64,000 nt of DNA from Anthopleura xanthogrammica (Eukaryota; Cnidaria; Anthozoa; Actiniaria; Actiniidae), in the NCBI GenBank assembly GCA_964019055.1, contig OZ025212.1:13068891-13132890 (forward strand). Direction: 5' to 3'. The notes beneath the pieces were generated by a model, which saw nothing but the letters and a program-made list of their open reading frames with translations, had not been told where the DNA came from and ran no database searches. This document shows positions 1 through 20,362 of this stretch, in pieces; position 1 is the first letter of the stretch, and each line of letters opens with the position of its first letter. The position numbers and the translations under genes were made by a program.

Positions 1-369
1 AAAATACCAAAACTTAAGGCTAATTCTGTTATATTGTTTTTATTGATAGGATATCTTGGTCTCAAAAAGTGTACTCAAGAATTTTTTTTGGGTATAAAAC
101 GCTCTTGAATTCTTAGACAACGTGCTAAAATAAAAGCATGCGCAGACGTTTTTCGCTAAGGTCGGCACATGTGGGATCTTCGTCTCGAAAAAGTTAATTT
201 TGATGATGCCATTCGAATTATTTTTCATGGGATTGTTGAAAAAAACGTTTTCGAGGGTACATGGCTATGAAATGTCATGGAAACACTTTGATTGAGTCTA
301 CCAAACTCACCTTTTCGTGTTATTGAGAAGGGGTTTATATCCAATTACGTACGCTGACCCGGGAAGTAC

Positions 370-620
370 GGGTGGCGTAGCGGTGAGAGCGCTTCCCTCT
401 CACCAAGGCGACCCGAGTTCGAGCCCCGCTGGGCTCGGTGTCGTATGTGAGTAAGTAAAGTTGTTTGTTGGTTCTCTCCTGTGCTTCGAGGGTTTTTCCA
501 GGTTCTCCGGTTTTTCCTCCCTCCTCAAAAATCAACTTCTAAATTCCAATTGGAATGCAGTGGAGGAATAGCCACTATGTGGATTCCACTGTTAATCACA
601 TTTATTATTTTATTATTTTA
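370..620 (+). repeat. tRNA-derived SINE copy 1
   Basis: The head GGGTGGCGTAGCGGTGAGAG resembles a polymerase III A box, and GAGTTCGAGCCC about 45 bases later resembles a B box. The body that follows (TTGTTTGTTGGTTCTCTCC, then CTTCGAGGGTTTTTCC) is shared with copies near 10645, 42725, 45400 (reverse) and 45784. The 3' end runs into a TTTATTATT-rich tail. Polymerase III transcription is inferred from the boxes; activity is not shown. Confidence 0.75.
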
Positions 621-1050
621 TTTATTATTGAGTCAAAAACCCATACGTTTTGGCTTGTAATGGTCGCGTAATGTTGAAAGAAGGTGAAAAACTTAATCAT
701 AAAACGGTTGAAAAATCTACCGTTTTCGATCTTACCACATTAAGACCAATGGCTAAAGCTGTCAGAACTCGCAGCCCAAGCTCTTTGAGGTGATTGTAGA
801 AAGTCTGGATGGTTGATTTGAAGGTTGGTATTAAATCATCACTTGGAAAGTTCTGGAAAGAACGCAGGCCTCAATATTGAGTGACAGTTGGAGTGCAATA
901 TACAAATATTATATTACATGAGACCCATATGATATGGCACTTTCGATACTTACAAACTTAGTGGTCTCCAAGGTTCCTATGTCAAACGATTCTTTCAAAT
1001 CACCTGGTCTGGTTGTGTTTGTTCTAGCATGAAAGATGATTATTAGGTTA

Positions 1051-1541
1051 AATACATCCTGCAACATAAGAAACCTGACAAAAAAATACGATACATCCTG
1101 CAACACCAAGAAACCTGACCAAGAATACAATACATCCTGAAACACCAAGAAACCTGACCAAGAATACAATACATCCTGAAACACCAAGAAACCTGACCAA
1201 GAATACAATACATCCTGAAACACCAAGAAACCTGACCAAGAATACAATACATCCTGTAACACCAAGAAACCTGACCAAGAATACAATACATCCTGCAACA
1301 CCAAGAAACCTGACCAAGAATACAATACATCCTGCAACACCAAGAAACCTGACCAAGAATACAATACATCCTGCAACACCAAGAAACCTGACCAAGAATA
1401 CAATACATCCTGCAACACCAAGAAACCTGACCAAGAATACAATACATCCTGCAACACCAAGAAACCTGACCAAGAATACAATACATCCTGTAACACCAAG
1501 GATCCTGACCAAGAATACAATACATCCTGCAATACCAAGGA
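1051..1541. repeat. 39 bp minisatellite, about 12 copies
   Basis: The unit begins AATACATCCTGCAACACC and ends AAACCTGACCAAG; successive copies are 39 bases apart. Several central copies share a TGCAAC to TGAAAC or TGTAAC change. Because 39 is a multiple of three, more than one minus-strand frame stays open through the array, giving 13-residue repeat proteins that I do not regard as genes. Confidence 0.93.
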
Positions 1542-2891
1542 ATACAACCTGGTCATGTATGTAATACTTTGAGGAGCACAATGTAAGACGTACGATTCTC
1601 TCTCCAGCTCGTCCCATCCAGTTCGCGACACACCTGTTTTCTTTTGATAGTTTGCTTTGACTTCCGTTGTGAGACCAAAGAAAGTAGCCATTATTCGCTG
1701 AACATTGTCTACCTGCATTAAAAATCATGGATAGGATTTTGTTATTCATACTTTAGCAAGGTTCGCTTTTACCTTTCACTTAGGCTTCTTATGGAATCAA
1801 GAGCTCACATGTTAGCAAATGTTGTTTGAACCTTGTCTTCGTTTGAGGGTATTTTCGGGTTCTTCGCTTTTCCTTCTTCGAAAAACCTAACACACTAAAT
1901 TCTAATTCGATCCTTGCCTTGAGCATGATCAGCCCAGAGGTTATTTCAGGGTATCGCAAATATTGGAAGTTTTTGTTTTTTGTTTACACTATTTTAGGAC
2001 AAAGTTTATCGCGGATCCTGTTGATATATTTTAGATGTTTGTTGCCGCAGAGATAAGAATTTTATCAGTGAAAGTTTGTAAACAAAGTTCAATGTTATGG
2101 GACTAGCCTCACAGGGGTTTCACCTGGCACGACAATTGGAAGAACTTCAGAAATGTCGAACCGCAGAATCCAACGGATCCAGAATTTTTTAGGATGGTAC
2201 GCCCCATTTATGATCAGGACAAACCAATGACCCAGCATATCAACAATACTAGCATATAACAAGATCGTTAGCTCCTGTGTGTGTTGTGGGGGGGGGGGGG
2301 GGGATGGATTCGCACCGCCTGCACCCCTCCCCTAGATCCGCCCCTGAGCTGCATAACATTACGTAGATCAAAAGCCTGAGTAGGCCTGATATTTTATGGC
2401 TGGTATTCAGATTCAGATAAAATTAAAACACTGAGCATCGGGTAGCTTTTAGCCTGGAAGTGCTTTCCCCTCTCTATCAATTTATGAGATCTTTGAAATA
2501 GGATTCTTAACTCGGGGATTGCTGGGTTATTTTTTATAACCTGGAGACGGGGGAGAGGGTCAGAGGATTTTGGGTCACACGGACAACTGGATTATAGAAC
2601 CAGCTTTAGATTTACAAGCATCAAAGGAAGAATCACTAAGAAGCAACATCTTTTTAAAAGATAGTGCCTCTTGGAAGGGGATTATATTTAATTTTTATTA
2701 TGTCGTATCTATTTTGAAAATATTTCCGATCCCCCAAAGCCTTTGAAATTGCAATAACAACGATTTTGACCAAAGAAAGAAACTTCAAAAAAAGTATGTT
2801 TTTCCTCTGCCAGGCCTTTTTAAAAAGTTTCTTGACTTCGCATGCAGAATGAAGAATAACTAGAAACAGAAATAATTATATTTTACTTAAC

Positions 2892-3078
2892 TGACTTCGT
2901 CTTGCGAAATGCCATGATTCTTTAGATACACAAACCCCATCGTACTACAGGCAGAATATACATTTTTAGCTAACTCTTGTACAGCATTATCGGTGACTGG
3001 AGGTGTTTCTTTACGAGTAATGCTCAACGCTTGAAAATCAACAACTTGAACGGTCTCTGTTGTGTTTGTCTTCTCCAT
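2892..3078 (-). CDS. 2-oxoglutarate/Fe(II) dioxygenase-like protein, first coding exon (partial)
   Basis: The exon encodes the N-terminal DIOX_N part of an isopenicillin-N-synthase-like dioxygenase: VQVVDFQALS near the start, then YSACSTMGFVYLKNHGIS. This family uses Fe(II), oxygen and 2-oxoglutarate to oxidise small molecules. The iron-binding HxD...H core is not in this exon. I chose the ATG at 3078 (MEKTNTTETV); the frame is open further upstream but has no ATG before a stop codon. The exon ends at 2892 with a GTTAAGT donor, phase 1. No later exon could be seen in bases 1-2886, so the rest probably lies beyond the left edge. A broken retained fragment is the alternative. The substrate cannot be predicted. 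Confidence 0.65.
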
Positions 3079-3404
3079 GATGGCTGCCGTGACAGAATCA
3101 GCTTCTTCGATGAAGTGCTCGGTATTCAAGACAAATTTGACTCAGCTGACCTTTTAACTTAATGCATATCATGTATTGCTTTATATTTTGGTTTACTCTT
3201 TCTGAAACAATTGAAGTGTCGCGAAAAATATGTACTTAATTTACAAGAGTAGGAAACGATTTCCTAGGGGAGGGGTGGGTCACTGTTACGTTCATGCTGA
3301 TATTTCAGATGGAAGGATCGTTCGTCAGCCGAACGCATTGAAAACAATGAATAATAAGGCGGTCTTCTTTGATGTCATTAGGTTCAGCTCATGAGAAGAT
3401 CGAC

Positions 3405-3602
3405 CAGGGGCGTAGCGAGGACCTTGAAAGTGGGGGGGGGGGGGGGGGGGGGGCACCCAGGCACCCAGTATAAAAAAGCAAACCAAAAAACAGAAACCAA
3501 ACGTTTTCATATATTCAAACATTAATTACACTTTGCCGGACAATTGGGGGGGGGGGGGGGATTTTAAGGTACTTAGAATGCCCCCCCCTCGCTACGCTAC
3601 TG
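3405..3602. mobile_element. hAT-type MITE with 8 bp target duplication
   Basis: The element starts CAGGGGCGTAGCGAGG and ends CCTCGCTACGCTACTG, which read as near-perfect terminal inverted repeats (14 of 16 bases). It is flanked on both sides by the direct repeat AGATCGAC (3397-3404 and 3603-3610). An 8 bp target duplication with short CAGxGGCG-type ends fits the hAT superfamily. The interior carries two long G-runs and no transposase. Confidence 0.85.
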
Positions 3603-4029
3603 AGATCGACGTTTGAACTGGGCCTAATTTTTTTTCCTTCAGGTTTTACGGTGCTGATAACCTTTGGGCTTTGTGTAGAGAAATTGTATCTCGTTCAAGA
3701 CTATTCATCGGAAAGAACTAAATTAAACAGAATACCGGGTATGAATTGTTTACAATACAAGTAAAATTCATTTCGCATTTTTATTCTTCGTTTATGATGT
3801 TGTATGTTAATATATATATAATATAATGTTTTATTTCTCTATTTAAATATTGCTGTGTTATTCACATATCGATTGAGATCAAATTGAATTTTTCGGTCCA
3901 GCGGTAATACGCACTAACACGACATCACGTGATTCCTTTTCCCTGCATTCCTGGGGCCAGACATTCTCCTTAGAATTTGTCCAATTTTTTTTATCCAATA
4001 TGGCAGCAAGTGATCACGTGACGCTTTAT

Positions 4030-4172
4030 ATAGACCCCTTTCACGTGACGTCAAAGTAGCTCAATTTGGAGGAAAAACAAAGAAATTTAATATCCCGAGA
4101 ATTGAAAACCTTTTGTTTTGTCCTCCAAATTGAAATGCATTCCGAAGTGTTGCAATTAAGGAGCGAGTCTAT
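4030..4172. mobile_element. CACGTGACGTCA MITE, copy 1
   Basis: This is an inverted-repeat element starting TATAGACCCCTTTCACGTGA and ending in a diverged GAGTCTATT. The inner arms are CTCAATTTGGAGGA and TCCTCCAAATTG. Related copies are at 37049-37190 and 51871-52006. It has no coding capacity. Confidence 0.8.
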
Positions 4173-4957
4173 TGCTCTTTTATAGAGTTTCCAACTCGAA
4201 TGCGAAGTAATCTAACATGAGAGTGGAGAGCGGGAAGGTCGCAACCCCCCCCCCCCCCCGTCTCCAACCCTTCTCCCTCGTCAACCTTCCCTCCCTTGAA
4301 GTCCCTTCTAGCGCTACGATTTTCTTTTCGCAACAAAATTTTCACAGGAAGATGTTTTGAACTTATGGGGTATATTTGGGAATATTTGGGAATATTTGAA
4401 CTACTCAAACTGTGAACAATTTATCCCCAGTGAACGCTATCTTAGTTGAAATATTTCATAGTCCAGTTTAAAAAATAGCATTGTGTAATGGCATCGCAGT
4501 TATTACATTCGATATTCTTCTTCGTCTCGAGGAAGACTGATAACGAATGCGTACCGCATAGACTTATAGGATTGAACCAAGATGGTGAAATCTTATTTTG
4601 TCGAAGGGAAGGAGAAGGGAGGTTCATTTAACCCCCCATTGCCATTCCCTTGGCCTTATGTGTCTATCTAACTTAATACGGTAACGCTGTTCACTTGTGC
4701 AACTGTTGCGCACAACTTTGCCTGCTAGTAAGGTACAGCAGAAGAATCCTTACGTGCCTCACATTTCATCGTGCAACCAAGCAACGTAGCATTTAGCATT
4801 CCATATGTGTCGCTGTCTCGAATTCGGTCAGCCCACATGTGGCTGTTGTATTTAATTCATAGTTTTGCTGCAGGATGAGTTGTGTCATTCCTGTAAAACC
4901 GCAGCTCTTTTGCACGGGATATTTTCACCGTGTGTCCGAGTCTTTATCTTCCTTATT

Positions 4958-14508
<9,551 letters not shown>

Positions 14509-17257
14509 TTTTCAAACGAAAAACGCTTGAATGCTCACTGTTCTAGTGAGTTATTCACTTAGAAATTACAGCTAAGTAATTACTCTTTTAAAATTCAGTA
14601 ATGATGTGATGTTCAATGCACGCGTGATCTGGTCACTGCTTTGATTATCACCTTCTACCTGAAAACAATGGATCTGGCGAACACCGTCAAGCCAAAAAGA
14701 TTTCGTGTTTTCCGCTAGTGCGCACCTTCCACAGTCTTAAGTGATCTTGGTATTTCCAAAAAGCGGGTTTCAATTCAACTTTAGAGGCGTAAAACAAACA
14801 AACTTAAAAGGATAAATCACATCTTTACGGGTAGTTTCGCTTGCTCATTCATTTTGGAGTCATCAGATGATTTTCATTCACTGGACCTCACTATTATCAG
14901 CCTTAACATATGCACAAGATAATTTATGAAGTGTTGAGGGAGCTATCGAATTTTAGCAATCCAATATAATTTGTGGAACGCGTTTGTTTTCTCAAGAGCT
15001 AGATCAACCCGCGAAGTTCATAATGAGAACATCTAAAATCTTACATGATAAATTTGCACAAAAACAAAATTGTTTTGACTAGAAAACAAAGAGTCAAATC
15101 ACTTGGTGCTAGCTACGGGGATAATTACATCATAAAATGCTCTCTTCGCTGATTGTTCGTATTACTAGAGGCGGAATTCTACACGAATTTACATAGAAAA
15201 TGTTATAATATTTTACTGTTTGATGTATCATAGCAACCGTTGCAGAAGTCGAAGTTTTGCTGTCAAATTCTTGATTTGTATTTGGTAAAAAAACGGGATT
15301 CTTCCAATTTGTTCTCGTTACGATCAAAATGGCAAACAGAGAGGGCCATAGTTTGCTTTTCAACTGACGTTTACTCTGGGTATTAACAAGTCAATCACTC
15401 AACTTCAATCTACGAGTTATAAAATAATCTAGAGATGTGTAATCATTTGTTCTTAAGTAAAAATAACGTAACAGGTCAGGATATTTGTAATTATCACTTA
15501 ATTTAATATATATATTTATACGGAAAGGAAAAACTCTCTAAATAGACTGTAAAATGAGCGGTCTTGAAAGAATTTTTTTTTTTACGAAAAATTTCATGTT
15601 GTTTATAAAACGCACAACCCAAAACTCTTAGAGTCAGAGTTTATCATCTTTTTTATTATCTCTTTCGGCATCATGGATGCGAAAAGAGCTTTGATCTGTA
15701 TTTCTATTCTACTTGACAACGTTCGCTTATCAACCTCATGAATGCTAGAATTCTCACTCGTAGCTACAGATATCGCTTAAAACTGATATAAGACATATCG
15801 GCTTTACTCCGGTATGCCTTGAAAAGGTTTTCAAAAGAATTGAATGCACCAAAAAGGTCAAAATGGGAACAGCATTGAAGCTAAGAGTGGTCTCTCTTAG
15901 ACCATTGAGAGCTTTGTCTTTTTATCTTCGCTTTTCTAATCACATCGACTTTATTAAGTACAATATCACAAGGGAGTTGTCGAGTCCATGATCACTAACT
16001 TAGGATTAATGGAGCAGTCTTTCAAGATTTGCTCTTATATGGCATGTTTCCCGTCTGTTATCTTGCGAGAAGGAATCTATACCAGTCAAAAATAGATTCT
16101 AGTAGCGTAGGCAGTAGTAATAGTAGTCTTGTTTTTCTGACAAGTCCAGCTGCAAAAACTTGACTGGTGGTCACTGGTGGTCGTTATTTAGTATTATGAA
16201 TAATGAACAGTTTTTTTTTACATTTGTGTACTAGAAAGAAGATGAAAGCACGTACAATTAATAAGCTGTTATAGTATTATTGTTATTAAAATTCAAATCA
16301 GATACTGATCTGTACATGCGCAGTTTTACTGTGAGTCACGTTACAGTTAAATTATCGAGATGTAACATGTGATGATCGGATCACTTGTTCAACATGGAAG
16401 ATGCTTGTTTTGATAATGAAGTGATGATGATGATGGTCATAATAATGGTGATGATGTTGCTGCTTCTTCAGTTGCTAATTGGTTAGATAAACTTTTAATT
16501 GATTTATAACTTGCTTTGACTTGCCTGATAATGATAGTTGACTGTGAAGATGGTGTTAATGATGAAATAAACAATTATAACGGTAATGATTATAATATTT
16601 AATACTTATGAAATAAATAAAATCTCAGTTGTTACAGTGCGAATCGAAAAACCGTGGGCACCCGGGAATATTTCAGAAATCATCGTTCGTTGAGCAATCT
16701 GCTGAACTGCAAGAAGTTCGCCTTGGTGATTTCAAAAACAGAAATAAAAAAAGAAGAAGGATAGGCAGAAAGAAAGAAAGAAAGAAAGAAAGAAATATTT
16801 ATTTATTTACCAATATTTAGCCAGGAGTTTGCCCCTTCAGCATTGCTGATATCAATGGGAAAGAAAGAAAGAAAGAAAGAAAGACTCATCAATACAAATA
16901 AAACACAGGGATCCCAGTACACGTTTCCCCTGAAACAGTTATCGCCGCTACCGCCAAGAACGCCTTGTCAAATCTCACCTTCTGAACAAAAAAGTCATCG
17001 ATCCGCAAAACTCAATATATTTTATTGTTTTATTCAATTTTCGTTCCTTATACACGTATTAGTTCATCTTGTATTCCATATGCAATGTTTATATTTCCAA
17101 GTTGAAAAAAATTCCACCTAAAAAACGCAATTCTTGTGGCTCTTTTTTTGGTGCTTTTAATTTATTGATGAAAAGCAAAACAACTGAAACCCGTTCCTGT
17201 CTCATGCAGCTGTACTTTTGTCCGCTTTAACTCATTCATTGACTAGATTGATTAAAT
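14509..17257. other. Region between the Kv and TTLL start codons
   Basis: The two genes are divergent, with start codons about 2.75 kb apart, so this stretch should hold both promoters and 5' untranslated regions. I could not identify a convincing TATA box or initiator. It includes GAAA microsatellites at about 16770-16797 and 16860-16884. The minus-strand open frame at 15130-15363 has no recognisable family. Confidence 0.5.
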
Positions 17258-20200
17258 ATGTGGCGTTCTACGGGTTTATCTTCTTCAAAAGACTACAAGG
17301 TTAGTGAATATTCTTACGATAAGATTTATAAATTATATGTATTTAGGCGAATTGACAGAGCTTCGAAAATGAACTTGGCTTGGCTTTTGTTAAACTCTTC
17401 TTTGAATTGTTAATGTTAATTTAATTTTCGTTCTGCGTTTTATAATAATAAAGCGAGGTATTTCAGTCTCTAATTATTTGAAATTAAGATTTCTTTTAAT
17501 CTTTTTTTAAGTTCTTAAATACACTTGATAACCTTCAGATAAGCTTTGTCGTAACTGAACAACTTCCATACTTCGATGTAGCCTAGCGACTACATAGAAA
17601 TGACAACGTCGTAGCCTATTCATGTGTTAAATATAGGACAAATTATTCTAATGTTTTTCCTGTTTAAAATTTTGTTAAAGTGCTGAGTCAGATCATTCAT
17701 GTACTCTTTGGGAGGGGATATATGTCAGGGTTAACAGAGTAACGAGAAGTAGTTACTGACGGCCGTACAGTACAGTAATGAACTTGCTATAACTTGATTA
17801 GTGATGTCCTCGGCAATTCTTACATAAAAGTTCATTCAGACCCTCTGCCCTCTCCTTGGAAATTCCAGTCTCACTTGAACTACACAATATATACCCTCCT
17901 CTGACCATCCCCACCCTTGGGAATTGAAATCCCTCTCCTTGGGCAGTTAAGGTATAGCTGTTTTTTGGAACTACACAATTTACCCTCCTCTGACCATTCC
18001 CACCCTTGGAAATTCAAATCCCTCTCCTTGGGCAGTTAAGGTATGCCAGTTTTTTGGAATTACACAATATACCCTCCTCAGACCCTCTCCACCATTGGAA
18101 ATCCAAATCCCTCTCCTTGGGCAGTTAAGGTATAGCTGTTTTTTGGAACTACACAATATACCCTCCTCAGACCCTCTCCACCATTGGAAATTCAAATCCC
18201 TCTCCTTGGGCAGTTAAGTTATGGCTGTTTTTTGGAACTACACAATATACCCTCCTCTGACCATTCCCACCCTTGGAAATTCAAATCCCCCTCCTTGGGC
18301 AGTTAAGGTATAGCTGTTTTTTGGAACTACACAATACATGTATACCCTCCTCAGACCCTCTCCACCCTTGGAAATCCAAATCCCTCTCCTTGGGCAGTTA
18401 AGGTATGCCAGTTTTTTGGAACTACACAATATATACCCTCCTCTGACCATTCCCACCCTTGGAAATCCAAATCCCTCTCCTTGGGCAGTTAAGGTATGCC
18501 AGTTTTTTGGAACTACACAATATATACCCTCCTCTGACCATTCCCACCCTTGGAAATCCAAATCCCTCTCCTTGGGCAGTTAAGGTATGCCAGTTTTTTG
18601 GAACTACACAATATATACCCTCCTCTGACCATTCCCACCCTTGGAAATCCAAATCCCTCTCCTTGGGCAGTTAAGGTATGCCAGTTTTTTGGAACTACAC
18701 AATATACCCTCCTCAGACCCTCTCCACCCTTTGGATGGAGAACCACTTCACAAGTAATCTGATTCTATCAATTAATACTAGTGGAAATGTTATCGAATAC
18801 TATATACTGTGACAAAACAATTTCAAATAGATTTTTCTAATGAATTGCATATCTCAAATTTGTAGTCATAAGTTATCGATATCTTTGAGCTCTTGACTCA
18901 AGGTTTTTTTCTAAAGATTCTTAACTTTCTTCCCTTCAAAAAAATCAACTTCAAAATTTGCTTTAAATTCCAATTAGATTTAGTGTAAAAATTAAGAACA
19001 ACACTGGTCAGTAGAAATACCACTTCTATATATATCCAATTTATAATTTATTTGTTACAACATACATTACAAAAGAAAAAGAAAATGGCCCGGCTTTTGT
19101 TGATAAGTTGAAAGCCCTTTCCTAAGAAATAGATGAACTCCTTCTAGAAAATCATTCATAAAAAAAAATTCAAAAGGTAGTTTTAAAAAGTCATTTAAAA
19201 AAACCAAGTCAAAAGACTGCAAGAATTCAAGCCAGGAGCCAAAATGTCTAATTTCTTGATTAACACTGAGTGTATTGATGGGTATATCAGACAACATGGT
19301 GCCTCTTGCCGTACTCTGGATCTCAGTTTCTTAAGTTAGATTACTAAACTCGATGAATAAGAATAATAAGCCTCTTGAAAATGAGAGTGATATGATAACA
19401 GATGGTAATCATTTCATGTGCAGGAATTACCTTAGACCATTTAAGTTTGGCTACAGTACGTATATTTAAATATTTTCACATTCTATACTGTGTAATCTTC
19501 CTACTAGTAGGTACTATTTCTTTGTTTGCTTGTAATGCTTGACAAGATACATAATCAGACATGTTTTACTCAAACAAGGAATCTAATAAAATCCCAAGGA
19601 AATGATATGTGGTTTTAAATGGGAAATCATAACATAATCATGGCCAAACTAAATCCATTTATTAGTAAAAACACACTAAATCTACAAATCTAATATCTCT
19701 ATATATTTAGGTTATGTACTTTAAATTTTGAAAAAAATCATTTGACAAATTTTTTTGGGGTTAGGGAGTGTGTATGTGACTAACGTTATGGTTATAAAAA
19801 TCCTAAGGGTGGGGGAGGGGTATGTATGATATCCAGTTAAATGGCCTAATCATTAAAAGCCTAATCAAAGTTATCCAGATCTCAAAACTGCCCCTTCATT
19901 AATTCCCCGCACATCTTGAAAGGTAGCTGTGCCTCAAAGCAAGGCATATATGAGATGATCATGACCTTGCAATGATAGAGATATGAATAATTGTTCAAGG
20001 TGTTAAAAATGTCTCTATCATTACAAGGTCACCTCATGCCTTGCTTCAATACAAAGGCACAGCTTAACGTTTCAATTTGGTGCAGGGAACTGTGAAGGGG
20101 ACTATTAGTAATAACTGAAGAAATAAGTTTAACACGTCTTCTCTGATTATAGGATCATGATGATATTAAGTACAGGCATCCTCCACCACACGGAGGAGGG

Positions 20201-20362
20201 GTACATATCTCCAACCGTCTTCTACAACTAGTAGTTGGCTGTCTTGTCTTGGGTGTTTTGCTGCTGTTTGTTAATGTTTTACAGCTTAATAATCTAAATA
20301 ATAGAAGTTTTGGTGATGGGTCTGTGGCTCAAAAACCTTTGGCCTTTATTTGTGGCAAAAAT
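17258..20362 (+). CDS. TTLL exons 1-2: start and membrane anchor
   Basis: Exon 1 (17258-17299) starts with an ATG, encodes MWRSTGLSSSKDYK and ends at a GTTAGT donor in phase 0. It was chosen because exon 2 has no ATG in frame and this is the nearest upstream ATG exon I found with the right phase; another first exon is possible. Exon 2 (20153-20362) encodes a His/Pro-rich head followed by LLQLVVGCLVLGVLLLFVNV, a 20-residue hydrophobic helix. Just after it is an NRS glycosylation sequon. This suggests a type II signal anchor with the enzyme domain in the secretory lumen (inference). Confidence 0.65.

Larger units (their letters stand above)
1..2886. other. Left-edge non-coding stretch with SINE and minisatellite
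   Basis: No conserved coding exon could be recognised on either strand. The stretch holds a tRNA-derived SINE near 370-620, a 39 bp minisatellite at 1051-1541, SINE-tail-like fragments near 1840-1960, and a G-run followed by a CCTAGATCCGCCCCTG terminal motif near 2283-2346. It should include part of the first intron of the minus-strand dioxygenase-like gene that starts at 3078. Open frames across 909-1749 are products of the 39 bp repeat only. Confidence 0.6.
3130..4957. other. Intergenic region with two MITEs
   Basis: This lies between the dioxygenase-like exon and the end of the Kv channel gene. It holds a hAT-type element at 3405-3602 and a CACGTGACGTCA element at 4030-4172. It also has long G or C runs (3433-3453, 4247-4259). 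No coding sequence is supported; short open frames here overlap the repeats. Confidence 0.6.
17300..20152. other. TTLL intron 1
   Basis: It contains the 91 bp satellite at 17850-18735 and one copy of the AGTTCCCTG MITE at 19888-20107, which ends only 46 bases before the exon 2 acceptor. The rest (18760-19880) is AT-rich with no coding signal. Confidence 0.7.

Noticed and set aside
370..440. Functional tRNA gene
   Set aside because: A/B-box-like motifs are present but no cloverleaf could be formed, and the sequence continues into a SINE body shared by other copies.
909..1749. Three overlapping minus-strand frames of 160-269 codons
   Set aside because: All are translations of the 39 bp minisatellite, whose length is a multiple of three.
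17980..18762. Several 70-107 codon frames on both strands
   Set aside because: They follow the 91 bp satellite.
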